Assembly (NCBI RefSeq): GCF_014653155.1
Contig: NZ_BNAF01000020.1
Location: 1-43,287, forward strand
DNA: 43,287 nucleotides
Source of the DNA: Sphingobacterium griseoflavum
Lineage (GTDB): Bacteria; Bacteroidota; Bacteroidia; Sphingobacteriales; Sphingobacteriaceae
Direction of reading: 5' to 3'
How positions within the stretch are numbered: position 1 is the stretch's first letter; each line of letters begins with the position of its first letter. Below are positions 18,073 through 27,201 of this stretch, piece after piece. Below the pieces are notes generated by a model. That model saw nothing but the letters and a program-made list of their open reading frames with translations, did no database searches and had not been told where the DNA came from. The position numbers and the translations under genes are program-made.

Positions 18073-18453
18073 TGATTTATCTGTTTGTTTCTGATCTATT
18101 TACTAGCGCAATAGATTTTAAAGTAAGTAAATTTAGAAATATTTTATGAAAAACAAAACGCTAAATTCTTTTAAATGCTTCTAGATACCAATTGATAAAT
18201 GCCTTTTATAGGTAACATCATTAAGCTGAAAGTTCTCGCTGTCAGTCAGTAATTAAGGCTCTTGATTGCAATTTTTTACAACTTAGGTTTACAGCAAAAG
18301 ACACGCACTATCATGTCGATCCGACTCCTTGGGTAGAATGCCGGCCGTACGAACGTATGTATCGATTTTTGGAATCAGTTTTTGTTAAGTGTTGTGCCCA
18401 AAAGCTTGTCAGGTCGTGAAGCTCTTGCCGCATTAAAGCAAATAGCCATGTGC
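18073..18453. other. Intergenic region upstream of the DUF262 operon
   Basis: It should contain the promoter of the minus-strand DUF262 operon. A weak TTACTTTA near 18118 on the minus strand resembles the TAnnTTTG box. The right end carries the 61-bp direct repeat. I see no gene in between. Confidence 0.5.
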
Positions 18454-18497
18454 TTAAATAATTTCAGCCTCCCCAATCAATACCGAGCCCTCGTGCA
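18437..18497. repeat. Right 61-bp direct repeat bounding the DUF262 module
   Basis: Matches 13956-14016 at 55 of 61 positions. It overlaps the last 14 codons and the stop of the ORF at 18454-18633. Confidence 0.85.
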
Positions 18498-18633
18498 GCC
18501 ACCACAGGCGTCCTTTCGTTAAAAGCCCTTCCAGTTCTGGCGTCGCTATAAAGCGAATGGTTAGCAGCCTTTCCTCGCCCTCAATAAGCTCCCTTCCCCG
18601 CCACACAATGTCGCACCCCACCTCTAGGGTCAT
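18454..18633 (-). CDS. 59-aa ORF resembling the C-terminal end of EF-Tu domain III
   Basis: The minus-strand frame from ATG 18633 reads MTLEVGCDIVWRGRELIEGE, ERLLTIRFIATPELEGLLTK, GRLWWLHEGSVLIGEAEII. The order (beta strand, RF-ATPE, large turn, GRLWWLHEGS, G-A-EI end) resembles the final strands of the EF-Tu C-terminal barrel, as found in small EF-Tu-like proteins of Bacteroidota. It overlaps the end of the HIT gene by 53 bp in another frame. It lacks the first half of such a domain, so it is either a true overlapping small gene or the remnant of a gene fused to the HIT locus by deletion. Its 3' end is the direct repeat that bounds the DUF262 module. Confidence 0.4.
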   Translation of the reverse strand: MTLEVGCDIVWRGRELIEGEERLLTIRFIATPELEGLLTKGRLWWLHEGSVLIGEAEII

Positions 18634-18952
18634 CCATATCGCCCGTGTAGCGCGGTATTATGTGACAGTGAAAGTGAAACACCGTTTGGCCGGCGGCGGC
18701 GCCGCAGTTCATGCCTATGTTGTAGCCATCAGGGGTATGATCCGCTTCGATAAGTTCCTTGGCGAGGGTGATTGCCTTATCAAGATCGCCTTTCTCCGCA
18801 GCGCTCAGTTCGAAATAGTCTGCTCGCCATACTTTAGAGATCACCAAGATATGCCCCGGCGATACGGCAAAGCCATCGTATAGGAGAAAGAAATGCTCCG
18901 TTTGGCCGATCGTTTTATCGGCCGGGAGCTCAAAAAAGTTTTTTATGCCCAT
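18581..18952 (-). CDS. HIT-family nucleotide hydrolase
   Basis: The histidine triad VFHFHCHIIPRY (His 93, 95, 97) is intact, preceded by SPGHILVISK and followed by DMDDPRGGVRHCV, as in the HinT/Fhit-like branch. At 123 aa the length is normal. HIT proteins cleave phosphoramidates, AMP-linked or dinucleoside polyphosphate substrates through a covalent His-NMP intermediate. It starts 3 bp after the HNH gene, so the two form one minus-strand operon. In that context it could remove a nucleotidyl group or degrade a nucleotide signal, but that is speculation. Housekeeping is equally possible. Confidence 0.9.
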   Translation of the reverse strand: MGIKNFFELPADKTIGQTEHFFLLYDGFAVSPGHILVISKVWRADYFELSAAEKGDLDKAITLAKELIEADHTPDGYNIGMNCGAAAGQTVFHFHCHIIPRYTGDMDDPRGGVRHCVAGKGAY

Positions 18953-18955
18953 CGT

Positions 18956-19984
18956 CTAAAAAGTTCCCGGCAGCTCTATGGCTGGGCTCCATTCGTTAAT
19001 CGAGTAGGAGAGCGCCATACTATACTGTGCCTGCAGAAAGGTACGTCTTTTTTCTTTTGTTTTTCCAGTTTGGTTCACTATGGTCTCCGCTAGCGGATGC
19101 TTACTTTCTATGTAAAACTCGTTGCGGTTAAACAGCCGCTGTAGGTAGCGGCGGTGTGGCACGCGAGCGCCTTTCGAGCTGTTTACGCTGGGGGCGGCCA
19201 ATACCAAGTTCCATACTCCGTTTATATTTGCTTCCTGCTCGCTGTGTTGGCGTTTATGCAGGTGCGGCAAGAAATGGTCTACGGCGCAGATCCGGTCGGC
19301 ACCGCTATGCACAAAAATATCCTGATAGGAATAGAAACACTTGCCCTTTTGGTAGCCATTTAGCGCATCGCGCACCGATGTTAGCGCTATGCGGCGCATA
19401 AAGTCATGTTCGATAAACAGTTCCTGTTTCAGCTCATCATGCTTTACTTCCAGAAGGTTGGGGTTTATGTTGAGGTTCCAAGCTGTCTCTACCAGTTTCC
19501 AACGCGCATCTACCTCTTGGTCAAAATTGCCAAATTGCATACCTTCTTTAAGCTTAAAAAGGCTATCGGTCAGCACAATCTCTTTCTTGCCATCCTCATA
19601 GTTTTTATGGTAAAACGGATCCTGTATCAATCCGCCATTTACTTGTTGAAACGCATCTACCACGTTCACAAAGCCTAGCTTTGTGGTGCTATGCAGCAGC
19701 TCGTCTTCTGCTATACGGCCATCTATAAAGGCTCTACAGGTCTCTAAGAACTTGCTCGAACTGGCGTTGCCCTGTTTGTCGCTACTACGCAGATGCGCTA
19801 TAATATGCCGCGCAAAGGGCTCGGCAAGGTCATCTAATGACAATGTTGTTTTCTGCTGATCCAACAGCTCCAGCAGTGCTTTGGCAAAGGCAAACTTATA
19901 GGTTGCAGAGTTTTTACCAAATAGGATAATCGCTCTCCATTGCGACTCGAGGCTCGGGTCGTCAATCTGAAATACGGTAGACAT
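18956..19984 (-). CDS. HNH endonuclease, large N-terminal domain of unknown type
   Basis: Residues ~214-276 form an HNH motif: GKCFYSYQDI, CAVDHFLPH (Asp 236-His 237), GVWNLVLAAPSVNSSKGARVP (Asn 259 and Asn 268). The first zinc-type Cys (216, 233) are present, while the usual CN pair near the end is VN. The ~210-residue N-terminal part is helical and unrecognised; it may sense a signal or bind the target. The protein is 342 aa and probably acts on DNA in the cytoplasm. It is the first gene of a two-gene operon with the HIT hydrolase. Its placement between a DUF262 module and a Mza-like module supports a defence role. Confidence 0.85.
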   Translation of the reverse strand: MSTVFQIDDPSLESQWRAIILFGKNSATYKFAFAKALLELLDQQKTTLSLDDLAEPFARHIIAHLRSSDKQGNASSSKFLETCRAFIDGRIAEDELLHSTTKLGFVNVVDAFQQVNGGLIQDPFYHKNYEDGKKEIVLTDSLFKLKEGMQFGNFDQEVDARWKLVETAWNLNINPNLLEVKHDELKQELFIEHDFMRRIALTSVRDALNGYQKGKCFYSYQDIFVHSGADRICAVDHFLPHLHKRQHSEQEANINGVWNLVLAAPSVNSSKGARVPHRRYLQRLFNRNEFYIESKHPLAETIVNQTGKTKEKRRTFLQAQYSMALSYSINEWSPAIELPGTF

Positions 19985-20186
19985 CGCTTACCCTTTTGCT
20001 GGCTGATTGAAGAAGAATAGGGGAGTCGGTGTTTGGCGGTTTCCGATAACACGGACGAGAGGTTTTGATTTAGGCCGGTGGTTGATTACGCTTTTTAACA
20101 TTGCTATTCGGTTTTTACTGGGATATTCGGCTGAAGGATTATGTACTCCGTGCATCAAGTCATAATTCTACATGTTTTTGCTAAAA

Positions 20187-20194
20187 CAAAGATA
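20187..20194 (-). promoter_or_regulatory. Candidate -7 box for the HNH-HIT operon
   Basis: TATCTTTG on the minus strand fits TAnnTTTG. No clear TTG -33 element is visible, and the leader would be about 190 nt. Confidence 0.35.
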
Positions 20195-20403
20195 AGATGT
20201 TTAATGCTAATCTTGATACATCGATGACGAGTTTTTTCGATTGGAAGAATTCTGAATATGTCAATTGGTATAAGTGAATAAAAACAGCATTTCACGAATG
20301 TCAACTCAAATTAGTGTAAAATTATCTTATGAAAATGCATGCGTTTAAAAAAAATAAAAATTTATGAAAACACAAATTCTTTAGGTAGTTTAGAGAAAAT
20401 TAT

Positions 20404-20411
20404 TACTTTTG
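20404..20411 (+). promoter_or_regulatory. Candidate -7 box for the second methyltransferase
   Basis: TACTTTTG fits the Bacteroidota TAnnTTTG consensus and lies 22 bp before the ATG at 20434, which would give a very short leader. The -33 element is weak. Confidence 0.55.
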
Positions 20412-20433
20412 CATCTTTTTTAATAAACCCCTT

Positions 20434-21552
20434 ATGCTAAAGGAATTTATCAATAGTGAACAAGCGATTTTAGTGCCCACGTCAAAAGCTTTGCAGCCTG
20501 AATTATGGGCCGTAGATATTTTTAGTGGTGCGGGAGGTCTGAGTATTGGAGCTGAAATGGCAGGAATAAAAGTTAAGTTTGCTGTTGAGAAAGATCCACA
20601 CGCAGCGGAGACTTTTGCATTTAATCATCCGGGGACAAAAGTAATTGAAGAGGATATTTGCGATGTAAATCCAAATGATCATATTGATGATGAAGATGTT
20701 TTTGTTGTTTTCGGAGGGCCTCCTTGCCAAGGTTTTTCCACGTCTAATACCAAAACAAGAAATAGCGATAATGCTAATAACAAGCTTTTCAACGAATTTT
20801 TGAGATTCGTAGAGCAATTGAATCCACGCTGGTTCGTGTTTGAAAATGTAGAGGGTATAACTTCATACGAAAAAGGAAATACAGTTAAAACAATAAAAGG
20901 CCTTTTTGAAGAATTAGGGTATTCGACAACAGAGAAAGTGTTGGTCGCTTCGGATTATGGTGTGCCGCAAGACCGAAATCGCTTTATTATGGTTGGTAAT
21001 AGGGTTGGTATTGATTTTGAGTTTCCAGAGAAGAGGACAAAGAAGGTGACTGTAGGGGAAGCTATAGCTGATCTGCCAAAGCTTGCAAACGGCGACCAGT
21101 TTAATAAACTTCCCTATACTTTGGAACTAAGTGACAGCTCCGATTACAGTAAGATAATGCGTGGGAAACAGGATTTTGCTACACAGAATTTTGTTTCACG
21201 AAACCAGTCCTATGTACTTGATCGATATAAATATATTGGACAAGGACAGAATTGGAAAGCTATCCCAAACCATTTAATGGAGAATTATTCCAACAAAAAC
21301 AACTGTCACAGTGGTATTTATAAGCGCCTACATGCAGAAAAGCCATCTGTTGTAATATCTAACTACAGAAAAAACATGTTGATTCATCCATTTCAAGATA
21401 GGGGATTATCGGTGAGGGAGGCTGCTCGCCTACAAAGCTTTCCAGATAGCTTTACTTTCAAAGGATCGCTTTCCCATATTCAACAACAAATTGGAAATGC
21501 TGTTCCGCCGTTGTTGGCTAAGGCTATTTTTGATAAAATTTTACAATATTAA
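20434..21552 (+). CDS. Cytosine-C5 DNA methyltransferase of the Mza-like module
   Basis: A standard 372-aa C5 methyltransferase with all key motifs: I (WAVDIFSGAGGLSIG, residues 25-39), IV with catalytic Cys 98 (FGGPPCQGFS), VI (FENVEG, 137-141), VIII (QDRNRFIMVG, 179-188) and X (IGNAVPPLLAKAI, ~357). The target-recognition domain lies between VIII and X. It converges on the AIPR gene with only 6 bp between the stops. The AT-rich codon use matches the AIPR-Z1-ATPase operon and differs from the methyltransferase at 9863. I infer that it marks self DNA for that module. Confidence 0.93.
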   Translation: MLKEFINSEQAILVPTSKALQPELWAVDIFSGAGGLSIGAEMAGIKVKFAVEKDPHAAETFAFNHPGTKVIEEDICDVNPNDHIDDEDVFVVFGGPPCQGFSTSNTKTRNSDNANNKLFNEFLRFVEQLNPRWFVFENVEGITSYEKGNTVKTIKGLFEELGYSTTEKVLVASDYGVPQDRNRFIMVGNRVGIDFEFPEKRTKKVTVGEAIADLPKLANGDQFNKLPYTLELSDSSDYSKIMRGKQDFATQNFVSRNQSYVLDRYKYIGQGQNWKAIPNHLMENYSNKNNCHSGIYKRLHAEKPSVVISNYRKNMLIHPFQDRGLSVREAARLQSFPDSFTFKGSLSHIQQQIGNAVPPLLAKAIFDKILQY

Positions 21553-21558
21553 TTACTC

Positions 21559-23598
21559 CTATTCTAAGCCCTCTTTTTTAGCAGTTTCCATTAATTTATG
21601 GAGAATTTTCGACTGCTTTTCGGATGGAAATGGTATAGATCCGCGCGCCATCTTCTGTAACATGTCTTCTTGCATCGATGACAGCCTTATGGAGGATCTA
21701 TACTTCGCATAATAATCACGTAATTTTATCCAATATTCGGGCTTCGCCTCCATAATTTGTATTTGAAGATTTATACCCGTATCAATTTTTTTATTCTCTT
21801 TGTGCTCTTTTAAAATGTATTTCTTTTCTTCTTCGTGAATGAACAATGAAGAATCGAGTTCTGGAAAGTCTACGTCGATTTTTTGTACTTGTTCCCAACA
21901 CAAAATATTTTTTGTCCACTGACTAACATTTGCATATCCAGAGAGAGGATTTGTAATTTGAAAATATACTTTTTCTGCTATTATCTCGATTAGGTTAATC
22001 AAGGACTCTGGTACATCTTGATCCTGCCAAATACGATTGAAATTTAAGTTAAGATGGGAGTGTTGGATTAATGCTGACAAATAAGATATAGTGTAAGTTA
22101 CTGTTTGAGCCCTAAATCCCCCATCGTACCACTTAGCTTTTGTTACAAGGCGCTCGACTTTCCGAAATAGAATCACTTTTGCTATTGATTCCTTGAAATA
22201 TGCTTCTGTGATGGATAAACTGTCCTTTTCTAGTAAGACATTAATACTTTCTGCAAATTTCCTGAAACTATCTTGTGCGCCTTTAGAAACTACATTAGGA
22301 AACTGATTCCAAGAGTTTTCCGCCTTTGCTAGTAGTGTTTTGTCAAATAGTTGGTCTTTGGGGTTTTCTATTAAGAATTTTCTCTTTGCTTCTGCTCCTA
22401 AATATGCTTGACTATTTAAATATTCTCCTCTTACTCGTTCGTAAAACCAATGCGTTCTTCGTTGTCCTCCACCAACCGTAGGCGCAAAAAGTCTCGCTGA
22501 ATATTCTTTCATGTCTTTGTGGAATGGACTATTTGAAAAGAAATCAGAATTGTTTATTTTGTTTTGAGTGTTTGCATATTCCGCCACTTTTGAGACAAAT
22601 TCGTCTTGTTTTTCAGCATTACTTACGACGGATAGTTTCATCTGAACCGAGACATTGGCAACATCTATTTTAGAGTTTTTATGGGCCGCATAAATAGCGG
22701 AAGTCGTCTGACCCCCGTTAACAATTTGGAAGTTTTTTATACTATTAATATTGCCATTTGCTCCTATTTCTACGGATGAAGCTGTAGCGGTAATTCCATT
22801 GTTGTACGCGAAGAACATTTCCGGTCTAAATTCTATCGTATTTTTTAGACCTCTATTTACCGTCCCTCTAAATTGTAGAAAAGTCCGAACATTTTGTTCA
22901 AATAGTTTTTGGCCAAATTTTTCATATATTTCTACTAGTAGTTGTCCGTTAATCACTGATAAATAAGACTGGTAAGAATCCGTTTCACTATTCACCTTAA
23001 GGCATGGTATATTTACATCTACTTCGAAATCTCCAGTTTCTTGTTGAGAGGTGTATATTTTGTAAAGATATTCAATATCTATGATGCGAAAATCAACTGG
23101 AATACCGTCAATATTTTGTGATGATAACTCTGTCAACGAACGCGTAGCTTTGCCATCAGTAAGAAGCATTATTCGCACCCTATCAATTTTCTCTTTGAAA
23201 TGGTAATTCATTAGGTTATAAGCCATACCATAGGCTTCTGATGTTTCTTCTAAATCTTCATAAAGTCCTTGTATACTTTTTTGGAAAAAAGTTTGCATTC
23301 TATTAAATTTTATATCCATTTGATTTCTCGTTAATGTCTGTATCGTATTGTCTTGAAAAAAATGGTGATTTAAAACAGTTACAATTTTTCTTTCTTCATC
23401 GTAATCATAACCATACACCTCAATTCCTTTTTTACTGTATTCTGCATAGGTATAATTATTTGTCAAGTCGCCAATTGCTACGAGGTCTTCACAAACAGTT
23501 TCAAAAAAGGATAGTGCCTTCATTAATCCCCTGCTTTCAGCGTCCGAAAGTATGGACTGTGTAAAATACTGATGGAAATCTTCTAAAGTAATCATCAT
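21559..23598 (-). CDS. AIPR (abortive infection phage resistance) protein
   Basis: This 679-aa protein matches the AIPR family (PF10592): RGLKNTIEFRPEMFFAYNNG (residues ~249-268) followed by the signature QIVNGGQTTSAIY (~291-303). The N-terminal ~230 residues contain VRIMLLTDGKATRSL, consistent with the nuclease-like N-terminal region seen in this family. It is the last gene of the minus-strand operon GHKL ATPase-Z1-DUF4420-AIPR, 14 bp after DUF4420. In restriction-like operons AIPR proteins are suspected effectors or nucleases, but the biochemical activity is not established. Confidence 0.88.
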   Translation of the reverse strand: MMITLEDFHQYFTQSILSDAESRGLMKALSFFETVCEDLVAIGDLTNNYTYAEYSKKGIEVYGYDYDEERKIVTVLNHHFFQDNTIQTLTRNQMDIKFNRMQTFFQKSIQGLYEDLEETSEAYGMAYNLMNYHFKEKIDRVRIMLLTDGKATRSLTELSSQNIDGIPVDFRIIDIEYLYKIYTSQQETGDFEVDVNIPCLKVNSETDSYQSYLSVINGQLLVEIYEKFGQKLFEQNVRTFLQFRGTVNRGLKNTIEFRPEMFFAYNNGITATASSVEIGANGNINSIKNFQIVNGGQTTSAIYAAHKNSKIDVANVSVQMKLSVVSNAEKQDEFVSKVAEYANTQNKINNSDFFSNSPFHKDMKEYSARLFAPTVGGGQRRTHWFYERVRGEYLNSQAYLGAEAKRKFLIENPKDQLFDKTLLAKAENSWNQFPNVVSKGAQDSFRKFAESINVLLEKDSLSITEAYFKESIAKVILFRKVERLVTKAKWYDGGFRAQTVTYTISYLSALIQHSHLNLNFNRIWQDQDVPESLINLIEIIAEKVYFQITNPLSGYANVSQWTKNILCWEQVQKIDVDFPELDSSLFIHEEEKKYILKEHKENKKIDTGINLQIQIMEAKPEYWIKLRDYYAKYRSSIRLSSMQEDMLQKMARGSIPFPSEKQSKILHKLMETAKKEGLE

Positions 23599-23612
23599 TT
23601 TTTTCTGAGAAA

Positions 23613-24575
23613 TTAAAGAATAGTTTCGTAAGACCTTTCAAAGGTCTTACAAAGCTCTAGATCTATACTGTAATTAAGCTTTACGATTTCAGCAGGCACT
23701 TGATGAGGTAATAATCGAGGGAAATTTGCGCTTACTTCAAAAGTTCTCATGCTATCTACGGTAAAGTTTAGCAGAGCTTCATCATTCATGCCTGGCATAT
23801 ATCCGTAATTTGTTATTTTGTTTTCGAAAAGCTGTTGGGTGGCCGTAGACTCCTCATATAGTAAAGTATAGAACTCAGAAAGTAAGTTTTTAATCGAAAC
23901 CCCATTCTCAGATAGTGTTAGCCCAAATGATACTAGATAAAGAGGCTTAGATTCAGATAATAGCTGGTGGGTTGACGATATAGTGACCTTGGCACCTTTG
24001 CTAGTTCTGTATGACTTCACTTCGATCATCGTTTTTGGAAAATTAAAGTCTTGTTTATCTTTATCAGGGCCAGTCCATGCAAGTATACTTTCCTTTGCGC
24101 CATAGGAAGGAATTAACTTTTTAAGAAGTAGCAATTCTGATATCAATCCCATTTGTAATTCTGCAGACATTACTAGATCATTATTTTGAGTCAAAAATAT
24201 CTGCCATCGTCTTAATCTAACTTCTACAGCTTCGATCATTTTCTTGTTCGTCTGATGTAAAACACAGACCGATAAAATATCATCACAAACGGAAAGGAAA
24301 AGCTCCCAATCTGAATGCCTTTTGAGAATTAGGTACAGTTCTCCGATATCAACAGTATTCCTTTTTATCAGTGAAACTCCTTTGAGATCGATATCCGATT
24401 TAGCTTCTGGAAACTTTTCTGTTGATTGCAAATAGAATCCATAATGACCTTCTTGATCTCGTATCCAGAATACATCATGAGGAAGCTCCGAATTAATGCG
24501 CCGAATGGAGCCAAAATTCATCGGTTCCCAAGGGTTTACATTGCCGTTAGTCATCGCTTTCTTCATCATCTTCAT
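23613..24575 (-). CDS. DUF4420 PD-(D/E)xK-type protein
   Basis: A predicted nuclease of 320 aa. The PD-(D/E)xK core reads ELLLLKKL (residues ~147-154, the N-terminal helix with Glu), DKQDF (Asp ~176) and MIEVKSYR (Glu ~185-x-Lys ~187), followed by VTISSTHQLL. That layout fits the DUF4420 family found with Z1 and GHKL proteins. The start overlaps the Z1 gene end by 29 bp from ATG 24575, or slightly less from the ATG at 24554, so translation is coupled. I infer that this is the DNA-cutting subunit of the module. Confidence 0.87.
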   Translation of the reverse strand: MKMMKKAMTNGNVNPWEPMNFGSIRRINSELPHDVFWIRDQEGHYGFYLQSTEKFPEAKSDIDLKGVSLIKRNTVDIGELYLILKRHSDWELFLSVCDDILSVCVLHQTNKKMIEAVEVRLRRWQIFLTQNNDLVMSAELQMGLISELLLLKKLIPSYGAKESILAWTGPDKDKQDFNFPKTMIEVKSYRTSKGAKVTISSTHQLLSESKPLYLVSFGLTLSENGVSIKNLLSEFYTLLYEESTATQQLFENKITNYGYMPGMNDEALLNFTVDSMRTFEVSANFPRLLPHQVPAEIVKLNYSIDLELCKTFERSYETIL

Positions 24576-27201
24576 AATCTAGTAAGAGATTGTTGTAATA
24601 AACCGTGTTTATTTTTAGTTTCACAGTGTCTTCTTTACTTAAAGCATCTCCAGGGAAGCTTACGCCAAAGGCGCCAATTGAATCTATGTTTTCATTCACA
24701 GTTTTATCAAGTTCGGGTTGCAGAATATGAAGCATCAATAAAGGGTTTCTCATTCGTTTCCTAGCTGCTTGTCTGTCATTTCCGACTTCCTTTCTTTCGC
24801 CAGGTGACAGCGATATAGATTCCGAGCTTCCTGAAGAAACTTGTCGATTTTTTAATTCATATTTACCATCAGACCTAATCTGGATTTTTCGTTTTTCTTT
24901 CAGGATACTAATGTTGTTTTTGGATATAAATGGATCTCCTTGACCACTATAAAAAGCCACATCCCACATGTAACCCCTGTCTTTTACATATTCCTTAACA
25001 AATTCAATCGGCATTCTAGCCATTAGCCCCAATGGATCTGATTTGAAGGTTTTAAATCGATCGAAAAAATCTAACACAATTTCTGGTTTAATACCTCTCC
25101 ATAAAATAGATCTTGATATAAACTCAGTTGGTTGATCTAATTTTTCAATTAAGTCTTTAATTAAATTGATGTTATCATCAACATCCTTCTTGTCGGCACT
25201 TAGAATGCTTGTCTCTTTTGCTTTTCCGTCTAAGCGCATTGACAAATAAAACTCTCGAACATTTTTTTGTTTATTTCTTGCAGTTATTTGTAATGCGCTG
25301 TCCGGATTCTCTCTGATCGCTATACCAAAATCGCTTGGCGTCCACTTATTCTCAGACATTATTTTGAAATCCTCCATCAACTGTTCTGTCGCTTGAATTA
25401 TTTCTGCAAATTGATTTATTTTATCTGCAGGCATGTAAATTTTACATAGATCTTCGTACCCCATTCTATAACCAAACCATCTTCCCATTTGCATTAGCGT
25501 GTCATAGAAAACGGTGTTGCGAAGAAAATAACTAACACTTAGTCCTTCCAGAGTAAATCCTCTCGCTACACTAGTCCCGCCAACCACGATGACGTTCGTC
25601 GCTATGTTTTTCCTGTACTCCAGTTGTATAGTGGCTTTCTGGTGTATCTCCCTAACAACTATTGAATCGATGATATTAGTAAGTTTTACTATGACTGTGT
25701 TCCATTCGAATTCATTAAAGTCGAACTTTTTGAAATATGTCGATTTAAGTACTGCAATATACTCACTGTAATTTTGAGGATTATCTAGTTTACCGTAAGA
25801 AACAATTTCCTTTTGAAATCTTTCCAAATATTTTGCAATCAAACTCGCGACCCTTTGGTGAACCAAAGTAAAGCGAGTTGTATGCACCATCATACTATTG
25901 TGGTGTTTGCCGTATCCCCTGAGATTTCGTATCGCAATATTTATCAAAAAAACTTGTATAGCTTCGTGAAGACTCGAAGGCAGTGAAGATATTTCGTGAT
26001 CTTTTTTATGCTTAACAGGAATATATTCTTCATAGTCAGAAACGGTTTCTAAATGTTTGTCATTCGAGTCGAGAAAAATTTTTCGTGCCCCGAAGTAGTT
26101 ACTAGGTGCTTCAAGAGCATAAATAAAATCTCTTGGAAACAGATCAAGACCGTAGTCTTCATTTTCAGCCTCATGGTCAATAAATATATTTGCATAAGGT
26201 GTTGCGGTGTAAGCAACGTACGAACTTTTCGAAAATAGTGATAGCAACTTTCGGATGCCTTTGTTGATCGCGGTTGGATCCTCATCCTCTTTAGTATTGA
26301 CCGAAGCATAGTCCGACTCATCATCAATTACAAGCATTGCATGATCCAAGATTTTATTTTTATATTGTTTCTCTAGCCAGCTTATTACACTTTTAAATGT
26401 TGTTGTGTTTTTCTTGATCACCAGCAGAATTGGTACATTGATGGTTTCAAAATTTGTATTTTGAGCGGCTCGATCAGCATCCTGTTTATTGAAATCTCGC
26501 TCCACAGTGGTAAGGCTAAAAGGCGTGTGGTTTTTATCTATATTTCCTTTACCTACACCAACTTGTGCACCGTTGGTATGACCGACGAATGCCTCGTTCA
26601 GACGCTCCTGAGTTTGGTTCCTCAAGTTATTCATACTCCCGGCTATCACCACGATAAATTTATAACCCGCGTCTGCGGCTTTACATACCAATCCAGCATA
26701 GTTTCCTGTTTTGCCCGATTGGACATGACCTACTACCATGCCATATCTGGAGAAGTTGCTTCTTGAAGGCGACTCGATGTTGTTCATCACTACATCTGTA
26801 TCATCATCTAAAGTTTTGACAACTTCCGTAGGAAGGGAGTCTTGTAAATATGCTTTGTAACGTTCCCAGTAGTATTTTTTATTTTTTTGTTTTTCAATAG
26901 TAGTCCACCAGTTGCTATCCCGTTTCTGCTGATCTTCACCTTGTATGAGGATTCCATTTTCCATTTTAATGTCGAAATGTGTTTCCAATTCTCTTTTCAT
27001 TCTCGCCCAATCCTTATCAGTTAGTGGATCAAGGTTTTCAGCGGATATAATTTTGCCAAACATTTCGTAACCGATAGTGTCCACAACAGATTTATTGTTG
27101 TTAATCTCCTCCTCGATTTTATTTTGAGGTAGGGCTCCATCAATTTTTTTTAAATTGTTAAAGATGTGTGATTTTATAGATAGATAACTGGTGTTAGACA
27201 T
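24547..27201 (-). CDS. Z1-domain superfamily 2 helicase/ATPase
   Basis: This 884-aa protein has a Walker A motif (MVVGHVQSGKTGNYAGLV, residues ~155-172), a Walker B/DExx motif (MLVIDDESDYAS, ~290-301), motif III (VAYTATPYANIF, ~330-341) and the Z1 block (VGGTSVARGFTLEGL, ~541-555, then MQMGRWFGYR, ~571-580, with the arginine finger). This is the Z1 domain (PF10593) on a superfamily 2 helicase scaffold. It overlaps the ATPase gene by 8 bp and the DUF4420 gene by 29 bp. It is probably the DNA-translocating motor coupling the GHKL sensor to the nucleases. Confidence 0.92.
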   Translation of the reverse strand: MSNTSYLSIKSHIFNNLKKIDGALPQNKIEEEINNNKSVVDTIGYEMFGKIISAENLDPLTDKDWARMKRELETHFDIKMENGILIQGEDQQKRDSNWWTTIEKQKNKKYYWERYKAYLQDSLPTEVVKTLDDDTDVVMNNIESPSRSNFSRYGMVVGHVQSGKTGNYAGLVCKAADAGYKFIVVIAGSMNNLRNQTQERLNEAFVGHTNGAQVGVGKGNIDKNHTPFSLTTVERDFNKQDADRAAQNTNFETINVPILLVIKKNTTTFKSVISWLEKQYKNKILDHAMLVIDDESDYASVNTKEDEDPTAINKGIRKLLSLFSKSSYVAYTATPYANIFIDHEAENEDYGLDLFPRDFIYALEAPSNYFGARKIFLDSNDKHLETVSDYEEYIPVKHKKDHEISSLPSSLHEAIQVFLINIAIRNLRGYGKHHNSMMVHTTRFTLVHQRVASLIAKYLERFQKEIVSYGKLDNPQNYSEYIAVLKSTYFKKFDFNEFEWNTVIVKLTNIIDSIVVREIHQKATIQLEYRKNIATNVIVVGGTSVARGFTLEGLSVSYFLRNTVFYDTLMQMGRWFGYRMGYEDLCKIYMPADKINQFAEIIQATEQLMEDFKIMSENKWTPSDFGIAIRENPDSALQITARNKQKNVREFYLSMRLDGKAKETSILSADKKDVDDNINLIKDLIEKLDQPTEFISRSILWRGIKPEIVLDFFDRFKTFKSDPLGLMARMPIEFVKEYVKDRGYMWDVAFYSGQGDPFISKNNISILKEKRKIQIRSDGKYELKNRQVSSGSSESISLSPGERKEVGNDRQAARKRMRNPLLMLHILQPELDKTVNENIDSIGAFGVSFPGDALSKEDTVKLKINTVYYNNLLLDYEDDEESDD

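Larger units (their letters stand above)
19985..20433. other. Divergent promoter region between HNH-HIT and the second methyltransferase
   Basis: 449 bp, increasingly AT-rich toward the right. It holds two TAnnTTTG boxes: TATCTTTG on the minus strand (20194-20187) facing the HNH gene, and TACTTTTG on the plus strand (20404-20411) facing the methyltransferase. I see no gene in it. Confidence 0.6.
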
